A stretch of DNA of 59,560 nucleotides from Bacteroidota bacterium (GCA_947450025.1 CANFTW010000018.1:1-59560), one strand, 5' to 3'; positions 16,076-25,566 are shown, numbered from the stretch's first letter. A program made the numbers and translations. The notes: a model not told the origin generated them from the sequence alone.

Positions 16076-18178
16076 ATGAACAAATTACAAAATTACGCTT
16101 TGGGCCAATGGGTTGCCGGAGCAGATAACGGACAAGAATTATTTAACGCCATAACAGGCGATGTGGTGGCGACTGCAAGTAGCAAGGGATTAGATTTTTC
16201 TAAAATGTGTGAGTTTGCGCGCACTGTTGGTGGCCCTAACTTACGTAAGTTAACTTTTCAGCAACGCGGCTTGATGCTAAAAGCCTTAGCCATGCATTTA
16301 ATGTCTAAAAAAGAAGATTTTTATAAAATCTCTTGGGCTACAGGTGCAACACGTGTAGATAGCTGGGTTGATATTGAAGGCGGTATTGGTAATTTATTTG
16401 CCTATGCTTCTTTACGTAAATCGTTTCCTAACGAAACGTTTTGTTACGAGGGCGATGTCGCGCGTTTATCAAAAAATAATACATTTATTGGTCACCATAT
16501 TTGTGTGCCAAAAGAAGGGGTGGCCATTCATATCAATGCCTTTAACTTCCCAGTGTGGGGAATGTTAGAAAAAGTAGCAGTTAACTGGTTGGCTGGAGTT
16601 CCCGCTATTGTGAAGCCTGCAGCTTTAACCTCCTACTTAACTGAAGCGGTGGTGAAAGAAATCATTGCTAGTAAAATTTTACCTGATGGGGCTTTACAAT
16701 TAATTTGCGGTAGCGCTAATGGTATTTTAGATCATGTAGAAAGTCAAGATGTCGTTACCTTTACAGGTTCTGCCTCAACGGGTAAAATGCTAAAGGCTCA
16801 TCCACGTTTGTTGCAAGAGGCTGTTCATTTTAATATGGAGGCGGATAGTTTAAACTGCTGTGTGTTGGGGCCAGATGTCACACCTGCTATGCCCGAATTT
16901 GATATTTTTATTAAAGAAGTTGCGCGAGAAATCACCACTAAAGCGGGACAAAAATGTACCGCCGTGCGTCGTATCATTGTTCCTGAGAACATGGTGGAAG
17001 ATGTACAAATTGCTTTGGGCAAACGTTTAGCGCAAAACGTCATTGGTGATCCAAATGTAGAAGGTGTTCGCATGGGTTCATTAGCAGGGCAATCGCAACT
17101 CATTGAAGTGAAAGAAAAAGTAGAGTTATTGTCTAAAACTCAAAAAATTATTATTGGTAGTTTCGAAAACTTTGACGTAAAAGGAGCTGATAAACATAAA
17201 GGTGCTTTTATGCCTCCTATTATTTTCTTAAACGAAAAGCCATTTACAAATACTGATTGTCATAATGTGGAAGCCTTTGGTCCTGTGAGTACCATTATGC
17301 CATACAAAACCATTGAAGATGCGATTCAGTTAGCAAAAATGGGGAAAGGAAGTTTAGTTAGTTCTATCGTCACCGCTAGCGAAACAGTAGCTCGTAAATA
17401 CACGATTGGTGCAGCTTGTATGCATGGTCGTATTTTAATATTAAATGCAGAGTGTGCGAAAGAAAGTACTGGTCATGGTTCACCAATGCCGATGCTAGTG
17501 CACGGTGGCCCTGGTCGCGCAGGTGGTGGAGAAGAGATGGGTGGGAAACGTGGCGTGTTTCATTACTTGCAACGTACCGCTATTCAAGGCACGCCATCTA
17601 TGATTACCTCTATTTTAAATAGCTACCAAGTTGGTGCAAAAATGATTATTAAGGATGTACATCCGTTTCGTCAATATTTCGAAGATTTAGAAGTAGGCGA
17701 AACAGAAATTACGCCAACACATACGGTAAGCGAAGATGATTTAGTAAACTTTGCAAACTTAACAGGAGATAAATTTTACGCACATTTGCAACCCGAAGCG
17801 TTAGAAGGAACCATTTTTAAACGTACCGTAGCTCACGGTTATTTTATTTTATCAAAGGCAGCTGGTTTATTTGTGGATCCACCAAAAGGGCCCGTACTAT
17901 TAAACTATGGTATTGATGAATGTCGTTTTACTCGTCCTATTTATCCAGGCATGACTATCGGCGTGAAATTTACTTGCAAAGAAAAATTAGAAAACGATAA
18001 ACCATTAACCGCTGCAAACGGCGAAGACGTAAAAGTGGGAATCGTTAAATGGGTAGTGGATATTTACGATGCAAGTTCACCAGAAGTTTTAGAAAAATAT
18101 GATGCTGTTGATCAGGCTGGACAAACTGTTGGTATTGCTACAATCTTAACCATGGTGAAATTAAAAAATCAAAACTAA
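16076..18178 (+). CDS. paaZ: PaaZ-type bifunctional enzyme (aldehyde dehydrogenase / MaoC-type hydratase)
   Basis: This 700-residue protein is slightly longer than E. coli PaaZ (681). Residues 1-520 are an aldehyde dehydrogenase domain with INAFNFPVWG, FTGSASTGK, the general base E255 (FNMEAD) and nucleophile C294 (GQKCTAVRR). Residues 530-690 are a MaoC/hot-dog hydratase with the catalytic pair D565/H570 in NLTGDKFYAH and then TVAHGYF. In the phenylacetate pathway PaaZ opens the oxepin-CoA ring and oxidises the resulting aldehyde. Both active sites look complete. No other paa gene is in the window, so it either serves a distant pathway or processes another CoA aldehyde. cdaA follows 19 nt downstream. 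Confidence 0.9.
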   Translation: MNKLQNYALGQWVAGADNGQELFNAITGDVVATASSKGLDFSKMCEFARTVGGPNLRKLTFQQRGLMLKALAMHLMSKKEDFYKISWATGATRVDSWVDIEGGIGNLFAYASLRKSFPNETFCYEGDVARLSKNNTFIGHHICVPKEGVAIHINAFNFPVWGMLEKVAVNWLAGVPAIVKPAALTSYLTEAVVKEIIASKILPDGALQLICGSANGILDHVESQDVVTFTGSASTGKMLKAHPRLLQEAVHFNMEADSLNCCVLGPDVTPAMPEFDIFIKEVAREITTKAGQKCTAVRRIIVPENMVEDVQIALGKRLAQNVIGDPNVEGVRMGSLAGQSQLIEVKEKVELLSKTQKIIIGSFENFDVKGADKHKGAFMPPIIFLNEKPFTNTDCHNVEAFGPVSTIMPYKTIEDAIQLAKMGKGSLVSSIVTASETVARKYTIGAACMHGRILILNAECAKESTGHGSPMPMLVHGGPGRAGGGEEMGGKRGVFHYLQRTAIQGTPSMITSILNSYQVGAKMIIKDVHPFRQYFEDLEVGETEITPTHTVSEDDLVNFANLTGDKFYAHLQPEALEGTIFKRTVAHGYFILSKAAGLFVDPPKGPVLLNYGIDECRFTRPIYPGMTIGVKFTCKEKLENDKPLTAANGEDVKVGIVKWVVDIYDASSPEVLEKYDAVDQAGQTVGIATILTMVKLKNQN

Positions 18179-18197
18179 TACTAAATAAATTTCTCTT

Positions 18198-19001
18198 GTG
18201 TTAATTTTAAATTACAGTTTATTCATCACTTTTGGAATCACAGATGCTGTTGATATCATCTTGGTAGCTATTATGCTTTACCAATTGTATAAAATGGTTA
18301 AAGGAACGGCTGCGGTGAATGTCTTTATTGGTTTAGCTTTAATTTATATTGTTTGGATTATAGTCAGAGCATTTGAATTAAAGTTATTAGGTTCTATTTT
18401 AGGTAAATTCATTAATGTTGGTGTCATTGCCGTTATGGTCGTGTTTCAACAAGAAATTAGAAAATTCCTTTTGTACATAGGGTCTAATGAGTTTATAAAA
18501 AATATAAATTGGAAAACCATTTTCTCTTTTTCTAATTCATCCGTAGCAACATCACGTTTTGTGTTAGATGCGGACTCCGTAATTAATGCTTGCTTTAACA
18601 TGAGTGAAACTAAAACAGGGGCATTAATTATTGTGTCCCGTAAATCAGATTTGAAGTTTTATGTAAATACTGGCGAAGTGGTTGATTCTGCTTTAACAGA
18701 TAAAATGTTGGAAAATATTTTTTATAAAAATAGTCCTATGCATGATGGTGCGGTGATTATAAAAGATAATCGTATTATTGCAGCCCGTTGCGTATTACCC
18801 GTGACGGAAAAAGAAAATTTTCCTTCTCATTTTGGAATGCGACATAGGGCAGCTGTTGGTTTAACAGAAACAACAGATGCCTTAGCTATTACAGTTTCTG
18901 AACAAACGGGTAATGTGTCGTTAACAGTTAATGGAGAAATAAATTCTAATTTAAACAGAGATAAATTAAGGTACTTAATTGAAAAAAATTTAAAAAATTA
19001 A
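18198..19001 (+). CDS. cdaA: membrane-bound diadenylate cyclase CdaA
   Basis: This 267-residue protein has three N-terminal membrane segments (about 12-32, 38-58 and 67-85) followed by a DAC domain. The domain shows the two substrate-binding motifs DGA (183-185, in MHDGAVII) and RHR (215-217, in GMRHRAAVG). The enzyme joins two ATP into c-di-AMP at the inner membrane, a messenger linked to osmotic and cell-wall control. The start is a GTG; no ATG is available before the first membrane helix. The usual partners ybbR/cdaR, glmM or folP are not adjacent: paaZ lies 19 nt upstream and an ABC-F gene downstream. Confidence 0.94.
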   Translation: MLILNYSLFITFGITDAVDIILVAIMLYQLYKMVKGTAAVNVFIGLALIYIVWIIVRAFELKLLGSILGKFINVGVIAVMVVFQQEIRKFLLYIGSNEFIKNINWKTIFSFSNSSVATSRFVLDADSVINACFNMSETKTGALIIVSRKSDLKFYVNTGEVVDSALTDKMLENIFYKNSPMHDGAVIIKDNRIIAARCVLPVTEKENFPSHFGMRHRAAVGLTETTDALAITVSEQTGNVSLTVNGEINSNLNRDKLRYLIEKNLKN

Positions 19002-19020
19002 TCAAATCAAACATCAATCA

Positions 19021-19062
19021 CTTGTGCTCTTTGTCTATCTCTGTGCTCCTTGCGGTTAAAAT
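19021..19062 (+). repeat. CTCTGTGC-like low-complexity intergenic element
   Basis: The spacer before the ABC-F gene contains degenerate repeats of a TTGTGCTC / TCTGTGCTCC unit, ending TTGCGGTTAAAA. I recall similar dispersed sequences between genes in several Bacteroidota genomes. Only one copy is in this window, so repetition cannot be shown here. Confidence 0.35.
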
Positions 19063-19074
19063 AACTATATAGTA

Positions 19075-21009
19075 ATGAATCTTCTTTCAGTAAATCAATT
19101 AAGTAAAAGTTTTGGCGACAAAAAACTATTTCAAAATATTAATTTTGGTATTAACTACGGCGATAAAGTAGCTCTTATTGCAAAAAATGGATCTGGTAAA
19201 TCCACCTTATTTAAAATATTACAAGGCATTGAAATTCCTGATAGTGGCGATATTGCTTTTCGTAAAGAGTTACGTATTTCCTTTCTAAGTCAAGAGCCAA
19301 ACTTAGATGATAATCATACAATCGAACAAGCTATTTATGCAGGCGATAGTGAAATGGTTAAAACAGCGATTGATTATACACATCTCGTTGAAACACATTA
19401 CGCCAATCCTTCTGAAAAAACAGAAAATCAGTTAGATATTTTAACCAACAAGATGAATGATTTAGAAGCATGGAATGTGGAAACTCAAATCATGTTGGTG
19501 TGTGCAAATTTGGGTTTGCATGATTTAAAACAGAAAGTAAATACGCTGAGTGGCGGACAAAAAAAGCGACTTGCGCTTGCTCAAGTTATTTTAAATGAAC
19601 CCGATTTATTAATCATGGATGAGCCAACCAATCATTTAGATGTGACGGTAATTGAATGGCTAGAAGAGTATTTACGCACTTATAAAAAAAGTATTTTGTT
19701 AGTAACGCATGATCGTTATTTTTTAGATGAAGTATGTGATCGAATCATTGAAATAGATAATCACGCCTTATACGAGTATAAAGGAAAGTTCGATTATTAT
19801 ATGGAAAAGAAAGCTGAGCGTGTCATGATGGAAGCTTCGGAGTTAGAGAAAGCTAAAAACTTATATCGTCGTGAGTTAGAATGGGTGCGTAAACAGCCCA
19901 GAGCTCGTACAACAAAATCTAAATCTAGAGTCGATGCTTTTTATGATGTAGAAGCAAAAGCACGAAAGAAAAGTGTCGATAAAAAAATTGAATTAAGTGT
20001 AAAGGTTGAGCGTATTGGTAGTAAGATTATAGAAGTACATAATTTAAAAAAAGCATTTGGCGATAAAAAAATATTAGAACCTTTTACTTATACCTTTATT
20101 AAAGGTGAAAAGATTGGCATCGTTGGTCCTAATGGTATTGGAAAAAGTACATTTATAAACATGTTGCAAGGGCTTGAACCACCAGATACCGGAAAGGTAA
20201 CGGTTGGCGATACGATTGTGTTTGGATATTATTCTCAAAAAGGAATTCAGGTAGCTGAAGATAAGCGAGTGATTGAAGTTGTTAAGGATATTGCAGAATT
20301 TATTCCTTTAGCAAATGGAACATCGTTAAGTGCATCTGGCTTATTAACCCGTTTCAATTTTCCACCCGAAGTTCAATACGGGCACGTTAGTAAATTAAGT
20401 GGTGGAGAAAGACGTCGTTTGTACTTATTAACAGTACTAGTAAAAAATCCTAATTTTTTAATTTTAGATGAGCCTACTAATGATTTAGATATCATCACGC
20501 TTCAAACTTTAGAAGAATTTTTATTAGAATTTCAAGGCTGTGTGTTAATTGTATCGCATGATCGTTATTTTTTAGATCGTTTAGTGGATCATGTATTTGC
20601 ATTTGAAGGAGATGGAATTGTGAAAGATTTTCCTGGAAATTATAGTGAGTACCGTCAATGGAAATACGATTCGGAAGCAGAAGCTGAGGAATTAGCAAAA
20701 GAACAAAAAGCCATTGATCATGCAGCTGCACAAGTCATTGTGTCAACACCAGAAATAAAAATTGAGAAAGCATCTGTTGAGAAAGTAGCTGTATCAGAAA
20801 AAAAGAAATTGACTTTTAAAGAACAAAAAGAATTAGAGGCTTTGGATGTTGAGTTACCGAAATTAGAATTAAGAAAAGTGGAAATTGAAACACTTTTAGC
20901 AAGCGGTATTTCAGATGTTAAGGAAATTGAGAAATTGTCTAATGAATTTACAATGATTTCTTCTCAAATTGATGAAAAAACCATGCGTTGGTTAGAGTTG
21001 CAAGAGTAA
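19075..21009 (+). CDS. uup: ABC-F family ATPase, Uup-like
   Basis: This 644-residue protein has two ATP-binding cassettes and no membrane segments. Walker A sites are KNGSGKST (about 38-45) and GPNGIGKST (about 355-363); signatures are LSGGQKKRLALAQ and LSGGERRRLYLL; Walker B regions are LLIMDEPTNHLD and FLILDEPTNDLD. The linker has the Uup-like QPRARTTKSKSRVDAFYD. A charged coiled coil forms the C-terminal 90 residues, another Uup feature. ABC-F proteins act on ribosomes or, for Uup, in translation and transposon-excision control. It ends at a bidirectional terminator shared with rplI. Confidence 0.9.
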   Translation: MNLLSVNQLSKSFGDKKLFQNINFGINYGDKVALIAKNGSGKSTLFKILQGIEIPDSGDIAFRKELRISFLSQEPNLDDNHTIEQAIYAGDSEMVKTAIDYTHLVETHYANPSEKTENQLDILTNKMNDLEAWNVETQIMLVCANLGLHDLKQKVNTLSGGQKKRLALAQVILNEPDLLIMDEPTNHLDVTVIEWLEEYLRTYKKSILLVTHDRYFLDEVCDRIIEIDNHALYEYKGKFDYYMEKKAERVMMEASELEKAKNLYRRELEWVRKQPRARTTKSKSRVDAFYDVEAKARKKSVDKKIELSVKVERIGSKIIEVHNLKKAFGDKKILEPFTYTFIKGEKIGIVGPNGIGKSTFINMLQGLEPPDTGKVTVGDTIVFGYYSQKGIQVAEDKRVIEVVKDIAEFIPLANGTSLSASGLLTRFNFPPEVQYGHVSKLSGGERRRLYLLTVLVKNPNFLILDEPTNDLDIITLQTLEEFLLEFQGCVLIVSHDRYFLDRLVDHVFAFEGDGIVKDFPGNYSEYRQWKYDSEAEAEELAKEQKAIDHAAAQVIVSTPEIKIEKASVEKVAVSEKKKLTFKEQKELEALDVELPKLELRKVEIETLLASGISDVKEIEKLSNEFTMISSQIDEKTMRWLELQE

Positions 21010-21030
21010 TAATTTCAATTATAGTCATAA

Positions 21031-21063
21031 AAAAAGCCCTTAGTTCACTAAGGGCTTTTTTTG
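21031..21063. terminator. bidirectional rho-independent terminator
   Basis: A perfect 13-bp stem (21031-21043 with 21048-21060, core GCCCTTAG) with loop TTCA is flanked by an A-run and a T-run. It serves the convergent uup and rplI ends. Confidence 0.93.
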
Positions 21064-21075
21064 TAGAGTTAAAAA

Positions 21076-21522
21076 TTACTCAGCAATAACTTCAAAGTTA
21101 ATAGTTGCTGTAATTTCTTTAAATAAACGAACCTTAGCAGAGTAGGTTCCTAATGCTTTAATCGCATCTTCGTTCATTTCAATATTTTTACGCTCAACTT
21201 CGTAACCAGCTTTTTTCAATGCATCAGCTAATTGAATGTTAGTTACTGAACCAAAAATCTTTCCAGATTCTCCAGCTTTAGCACCAACTTTAACAGTTAC
21301 ATCAGCAAATTTAGCTGCCATAGCAGTTGCTTCGTTACGTAATTTTTGTTCTTTAAATGAGCTTTGTTTAATTTCTTCAGCTTGCATTTTTTTGTTGCTT
21401 TCTGTAGCTAACACTGCAATGCGTTGAGGAATTAAAAAGTTACGACCATAACCGTTTTTTACTTTAACGATGTCGTTTTTATATCCTAACCCTTTAAGGT
21501 CTTGTTTTAATATAACTTCCAT
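21076..21522 (-). CDS. rplI: 50S ribosomal protein L9
   Basis: This 148-residue L9 has the N-terminal RNA-binding domain (MEVILKQDLKGLGYKNDIVKVKNGYGRNFLIP), a long central helix (about 40-75) and the C-terminal domain with GKIFGSVTN. It lies at the base of the L1 stalk on the large subunit. It is the last gene of rpsF-rpsR-rplI, the usual order in this phylum. Confidence 0.98.
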   Translation of the reverse strand: MEVILKQDLKGLGYKNDIVKVKNGYGRNFLIPQRIAVLATESNKKMQAEEIKQSSFKEQKLRNEATAMAAKFADVTVKVGAKAGESGKIFGSVTNIQLADALKKAGYEVERKNIEMNEDAIKALGTYSAKVRLFKEITATINFEVIAE

Positions 21523-21541
21523 GTTGTGTTTCCTCCTTTAA

Positions 21542-21805
21542 TTATTTTAAACCATCTGCTAAATAAGGCATTAAAGCAATGTGACGAGCACGTTTCACTG
21601 CTTGAGATACCTTACGTTGAAATTTTAATGAAGTTCCAGTTAAACGACGAGGTAATAATTTACCTTGCTCATTCACGAACTTTAATAAAAAGTCTGCGTC
21701 TTTGTAATCAATATATTTAATACCTAACTTTTTAAAGCGACAGTATTTTTTCTTTTTAACCTCTGCACTTGGCGGGTTTAAAAAACGTACTTCATTTTTT
21801 GCCAT
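21542..21805 (-). CDS. rpsR: 30S ribosomal protein S18
   Basis: This 87-residue S18 has the core [33 protein letters not shown] and [13 protein letters not shown]. It forms a heterodimer with S6 on the platform of the small subunit and is encoded directly after rpsF, as expected. Confidence 0.98.
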   Translation of the reverse strand: MAKNEVRFLNPPSAEVKKKKYCRFKKLGIKYIDYKDADFLLKFVNEQGKLLPRRLTGTSLKFQRKVSQAVKRARHIALMPYLADGLK

Positions 21806-21832
21806 TTTCGTAATGTGTTTTTGGGTTAATAA

Positions 21833-22201
21833 TTAAGCCTCAGCTTTTTTAGTTTTAGCAACTTTAGCATCAGAACCTTTTGCACGACGTTTGTCTGCCC
21901 ATGTAGCAGCGTGTTTTTCTAACGCAATCGTTAAGAAACGTAAAATACGTTCGTCACGTTTGAATTGTAATTCTAATTCAGCGATTTCTGTTCCTTTTCC
22001 AGAGAAATCAACTAAGTGGTAAAAACCAGTTGTTTTCTTTTGAATAGGGTAAGCTAATTTTTTTAAGCCCCAGTTCTCTCTGTGATTAATTTTTGCTCCC
22101 AAATCCGTAAGGATTTTTTCAAACTTTTTTGCGGCCTCCTTTGCCTGATCTTCAGACAAAACGGGAGTTAAAATGAAGACCGTCTCATAGCGTTTTTCCA
22201 T
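21833..22201 (-). CDS. rpsF: 30S ribosomal protein S6
   Basis: This 122-residue S6 begins [19 protein letters not shown] and has [24 protein letters not shown] in the middle. The C-terminal tail (about 105-122) is Lys/Ala-rich beyond the core fold. It is the first gene of the ribosomal operon and is preceded by a perfect -7 box. Confidence 0.98.
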   Translation of the reverse strand: MEKRYETVFILTPVLSEDQAKEAAKKFEKILTDLGAKINHRENWGLKKLAYPIQKKTTGFYHLVDFSGKGTEIAELELQFKRDERILRFLTIALEKHAATWADKRRAKGSDAKVAKTKKAEA

Positions 22202-22226
22202 TATTATTTATTTTAAATTAGGGCTG

Positions 22227-22234
22227 CAAATATA
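22227..22234 (-). promoter_or_regulatory. -7 promoter box of the rpsF operon
   Basis: On the minus strand this reads TATATTTG, a perfect TAnnTTTG, 25 nt before the rpsF ATG. No clear TTG is visible at the -33 position. Confidence 0.5.
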
Positions 22235-22527
22235 GGCTAATTATTTGATTTTGACGTGTTTTTAATGAAAAAAAGAAACATTCCCCTGATTTTTTTGAGT
22301 TGGCTCCTTATATTTTATTGTAAAATGTTGTTAATCAGATATTTAATTTAAATAAGATTAATGACTAGTTTCCTGAAAAACTAATGTTTTTTAGGGATAT
22401 AGATACAATTTTCATGTAAAGACAGGCTGCGTTTTAGAACTTTAGTAAATCAGGACTGTTGAAAAATAGAGTGATTCTAAGGGTTAAAATAGTCATTATA
22501 ACAGTACCTTTTCAACGTTGTAACCTT
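22235..22527. other. intergenic region between rpsF and the lytic transglycosylase
   Basis: About 290 bases separate two divergent genes. Apart from the rpsF promoter at its left edge I see no tRNA, strong hairpin or reading frame. A possible upstream extension of the transglycosylase gene from a TTG at 22459 is not favoured. Confidence 0.5.
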
Positions 22528-23520
22528 ATGAGTTTTTTTGTTTCTTTTATATTTGCCCTAAAAACCATTATATCACCTCCTGATAGTAATGTGGTGTTTG
22601 ATTCTTCTTTTGATATTCGACAAGATGTGATTTCTGTTTCTAATTTTAAAACAAAAGAGAAGATGGATTTTGTTTATAATACTCAAATCTATCAATTAGG
22701 ATGTGACACGATGCCAAATGTGAAATTTTGGCGAACCATCATGAACCTTCATAAAGATTCTGCTTTATTTAATACACCGCATGATAGAAATATTTTAAGT
22801 AAAGCCCATATAAGAAGCTGGGAGGGATTAGATGTTTCTAAAAAATCTTGCTTCAAAGATAGTCTTCGAAATTGGTATTGTTTATCAGACTCTGCTCGCA
22901 TCTTGTTAACAAATGGAAAAAGTTTTTTCTACGATTTTGAAAAAGCTTCAGCTAATTTTAATCGTGGGATAAATGATTTTATTGCGAATGGAGTTGATCC
23001 ATGGTATGCGCAAGCAATATTAATGATTGAGAGTCCAAATAAACTTCAAAAATCTAATGCTGGAGCTTATGGATCTTTTCAGTTAATGAAAGATGTGGCT
23101 CGACTATTTGGATTAAAAGTAAATAAACATATAGATGAACGTTCTGATTTTGACCGCTCGGCTTATGCTGCCTCTTGTTTAATAAAAAAAATCTGTATAC
23201 CTAAAACTAAGCAAATATTAGATTCGTTAGGAATTACAAATTACAAAGAAAATGAATTGTGGTTCAGGTTACTAGTCATGCACTCCTATCATGCTGGAGC
23301 CGGAAATGTTAAGAGAGCCTTGAACACATTTAAACCAACTGAAGGAAATATGGATTTGATTTATACACTTTGGAGAACCGAAACAAAACAGTTCAAGTCA
23401 GCTTCACAAAATTACTCTCAATTGGTATTAGCTGCTATTTTAGAAGTGAATGAAAAATTCGGATTAGCGCCTAAACCTTTAATAGTTATTGAAAAACCTA
23501 AGGATAAAGAACTTAGGTGA
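22528..23520 (+). CDS. lytic transglycosylase (GH23, SLT/MltD-like), exported
   Basis: From ATG 22528 the protein has 330 residues and opens with a short hydrophobic export-type segment (MSFFVSFIFALKTII). A longer form from TTG 22459 would bury this segment. The catalytic domain (about 145-300) holds the GH23 signatures: AILMIESP with the catalytic glutamate E168, GAYGSFQLMKDVARLFGL, and SYHAGAGNVKRAL in the third motif. It should cleave peptidoglycan glycan strands, forming 1,6-anhydro ends. No LysM repeats are present. It lies upstream of, and in line with, a two-component system about 90 nt away. Confidence 0.85.
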   Translation: MSFFVSFIFALKTIISPPDSNVVFDSSFDIRQDVISVSNFKTKEKMDFVYNTQIYQLGCDTMPNVKFWRTIMNLHKDSALFNTPHDRNILSKAHIRSWEGLDVSKKSCFKDSLRNWYCLSDSARILLTNGKSFFYDFEKASANFNRGINDFIANGVDPWYAQAILMIESPNKLQKSNAGAYGSFQLMKDVARLFGLKVNKHIDERSDFDRSAYAASCLIKKICIPKTKQILDSLGITNYKENELWFRLLVMHSYHAGAGNVKRALNTFKPTEGNMDLIYTLWRTETKQFKSASQNYSQLVLAAILEVNEKFGLAPKPLIVIEKPKDKELR

Positions 23521-23613
23521 GGAATATTTTTTGAAATCACAAAAAAGTATTTTTTTTGAAAAATATATTTTATTTGTTTTTTATTTTACATTTAGCTAAT
23601 CAAATTGTAGCCT

Positions 23614-24288
23614 ATGAGAATTCTAATTATTGAAGACGAAAAATCATTACGAGAAGATGTCGTTGATTATTTAACCGAGAACGGATATAAATGTGATTTT
23701 GCAACTACCATTAAAAGTGCACTTCAAAAATTAAATGATGTAGTCTATAGCTGCGCATTAGTAGATGTAGGTTTGCCGGATGGATCAGGAATTGACATCG
23801 TTGAACATATCAAAAAGCATAATCCTGAAATGGGGGTGATTATTGTAACAGCTAAAAATGCCTTAGAAGATAAACTACAAGGCTTAAAAATTGGTGCAGA
23901 TGATTATTTAACAAAACCTTTTCATTTATCTGAATTAAGTGCACGTATTTATTCAGTGTTACGTCGTCGTAATTTTGGAGGTAAGAATACTTTAACTTTT
24001 GATGGGCTAGAAATTGATACGACTGAGAAAAAAGTTATCGCTAATGGTAATCAATTACAATTGACAAAAAAAGAGTATGAAATTCTAGTTTATTTAGCAA
24101 GTAACCCAACGCATTTAATTACTAAAGAAGCACTAGCAGATGCTATTTGGGGAGACAAAGCTGATATGGCAACCTCATTTGATTTCGTATATAGCCAAAT
24201 TAAAAATCTAAAGAAAAAATTAAACGAAGCTGACTTAAAAAACTATATTAAAGTCGTATACGGAATGGGATATAAGTTTAAAGACTAG
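23614..24288 (+). CDS. OmpR/PhoB-type response regulator
   Basis: This 224-residue protein has a receiver domain (1-115) with the acidic pocket EDE at 7-9, phosphoacceptor D51 (LVDVGLPDGSG), and the Lys of DDYLTKPFH. It is followed by a winged-helix DNA-binding domain (about 125-224) ending YIKVVYGMGYKF. Its histidine kinase is encoded 9 nt downstream. Target genes cannot be told from the window. Confidence 0.93.
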   Translation: MRILIIEDEKSLREDVVDYLTENGYKCDFATTIKSALQKLNDVVYSCALVDVGLPDGSGIDIVEHIKKHNPEMGVIIVTAKNALEDKLQGLKIGADDYLTKPFHLSELSARIYSVLRRRNFGGKNTLTFDGLEIDTTEKKVIANGNQLQLTKKEYEILVYLASNPTHLITKEALADAIWGDKADMATSFDFVYSQIKNLKKKLNEADLKNYIKVVYGMGYKFKD

Positions 24289-24297
24289 TTCTTTATT

Positions 24298-25566
24298 ATG
24301 AAGCTTCTTACAAAATCAAATATCTATACAACTATTACTACTGTATTACTTTTTGCTATTAGTATTTTTGTAGTTTATCAAGTTATCCTTATTAGATTAG
24401 ATACTGAAGTAGATAAACAATTATTGTCTGCAAAAGAAAAAATTGTTAAAGGCCTACAAGACGGAATTTCACCAAATGCTTATTTTTCTAATATTGGTCA
24501 AAAAATATATGTCAAAAAAATTGATTATCGAACGATGTATGGAAATCAATTTATTGAATATATTCAAAAAAACCCAAAAGACCCTTCTAATGATGGAGAT
24601 ATTACGCAAAGAGAATTATTGTTTCAAACAGATGTTAATGGAAATGTATATGAAGTCACTGTTTGTAATTCGTTAACTGAAGGAAAAAAAATCGGTGATT
24701 ATATTGCCGTTGTCGTTTTAATATTTCTTGTGATATCTGTTGTTATTTTATTTTTATTAAACCGTTTAATATCAGCGTTTATTTGGTCGCCATTTTATGA
24801 TACATTGACTAAAATTAAAACTTGGAATATTAAAAAGAATGAAACTTTAAATTTTAAAGAAACAGATATTGATGAATTTTATTTACTTAATGACACCGTG
24901 AAAGATTTGACTCATCAAATACAAGATGATTACCATAATTTAAAAGAATTTACCGAAAACGTTTCTCATGAAGCGCAAACCCCTTTATCTATTATTAGTA
25001 CTAAATTGGAGTTGTTAATGCAGGAAACTAATTATAATGAAAAACAACATAAGTTGTTAGTTCAAATTTATAATGCAACACAGCGGATGCATAAGCTCAA
25101 CGAAGGGTTAATTTTACTTACCAGAATTGAAAATAAACAATTTATTGAAACTAATTCCATAGAATTAACTCAGGCCATTGATGAAAAAATAGAAGTCTTA
25201 GAAGATTTTATTGAGGCTAAACAAATTACAGTGCAAACGCAGTACAATAAAAAAATAATAAAAGAAATCAACCCAAATTTATTGACTATTTTATTAAATA
25301 ATTTACTTATTAATGCCATCAAATATAATTTGGAAGAACATGGTACTATAAAAATTACCGTTGATGAAGATTCTTTTTCGGTTGAAAACACTAGTTATAT
25401 AGATAAAATTAATCGTCAATTTTTATTTGATCGATTTAATAAAAATTCTATTTCTGGATCATTAGGTTTAGGATTATCTCTTATTAAGAAGATTGTAGAT
25501 TTTTATAATTGGCAAGTAACATACACGTATAAAGATGGCATCCATAAATTTAAAATTTATATGTAG
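24298..25566 (+). CDS. sensor histidine kinase
   Basis: This 422-residue kinase has two membrane segments (about 12-32 and 134-155) enclosing a small periplasmic domain. The dimerisation/phosphoacceptor motif is SHEAQTPL with H224 (Gln where Arg/Lys is usual), and the N box is LLNNLLINAIKYN. The usual G1 box DxGxG is replaced by FSVENTSYID, while GSLGLGLSLI gives the G2 box. The missing G1 recalls a subfamily of Bacteroidota sensors that remain active, so I do not call it defective. It pairs with the upstream regulator. Confidence 0.9.
   Translation: MKLLTKSNIYTTITTVLLFAISIFVVYQVILIRLDTEVDKQLLSAKEKIVKGLQDGISPNAYFSNIGQKIYVKKIDYRTMYGNQFIEYIQKNPKDPSNDGDITQRELLFQTDVNGNVYEVTVCNSLTEGKKIGDYIAVVVLIFLVISVVILFLLNRLISAFIWSPFYDTLTKIKTWNIKKNETLNFKETDIDEFYLLNDTVKDLTHQIQDDYHNLKEFTENVSHEAQTPLSIISTKLELLMQETNYNEKQHKLLVQIYNATQRMHKLNEGLILLTRIENKQFIETNSIELTQAIDEKIEVLEDFIEAKQITVQTQYNKKIIKEINPNLLTILLNNLLINAIKYNLEEHGTIKITVDEDSFSVENTSYIDKINRQFLFDRFNKNSISGSLGLGLSLIKKIVDFYNWQVTYTYKDGIHKFKIYM

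Noticed and set aside
24298-25566. Pseudogene status of the kinase lacking a G1 box
   Set aside because: The reading frame is intact and H, N and G2 motifs are kept. Related Bacteroidota kinases appear to share this pattern.
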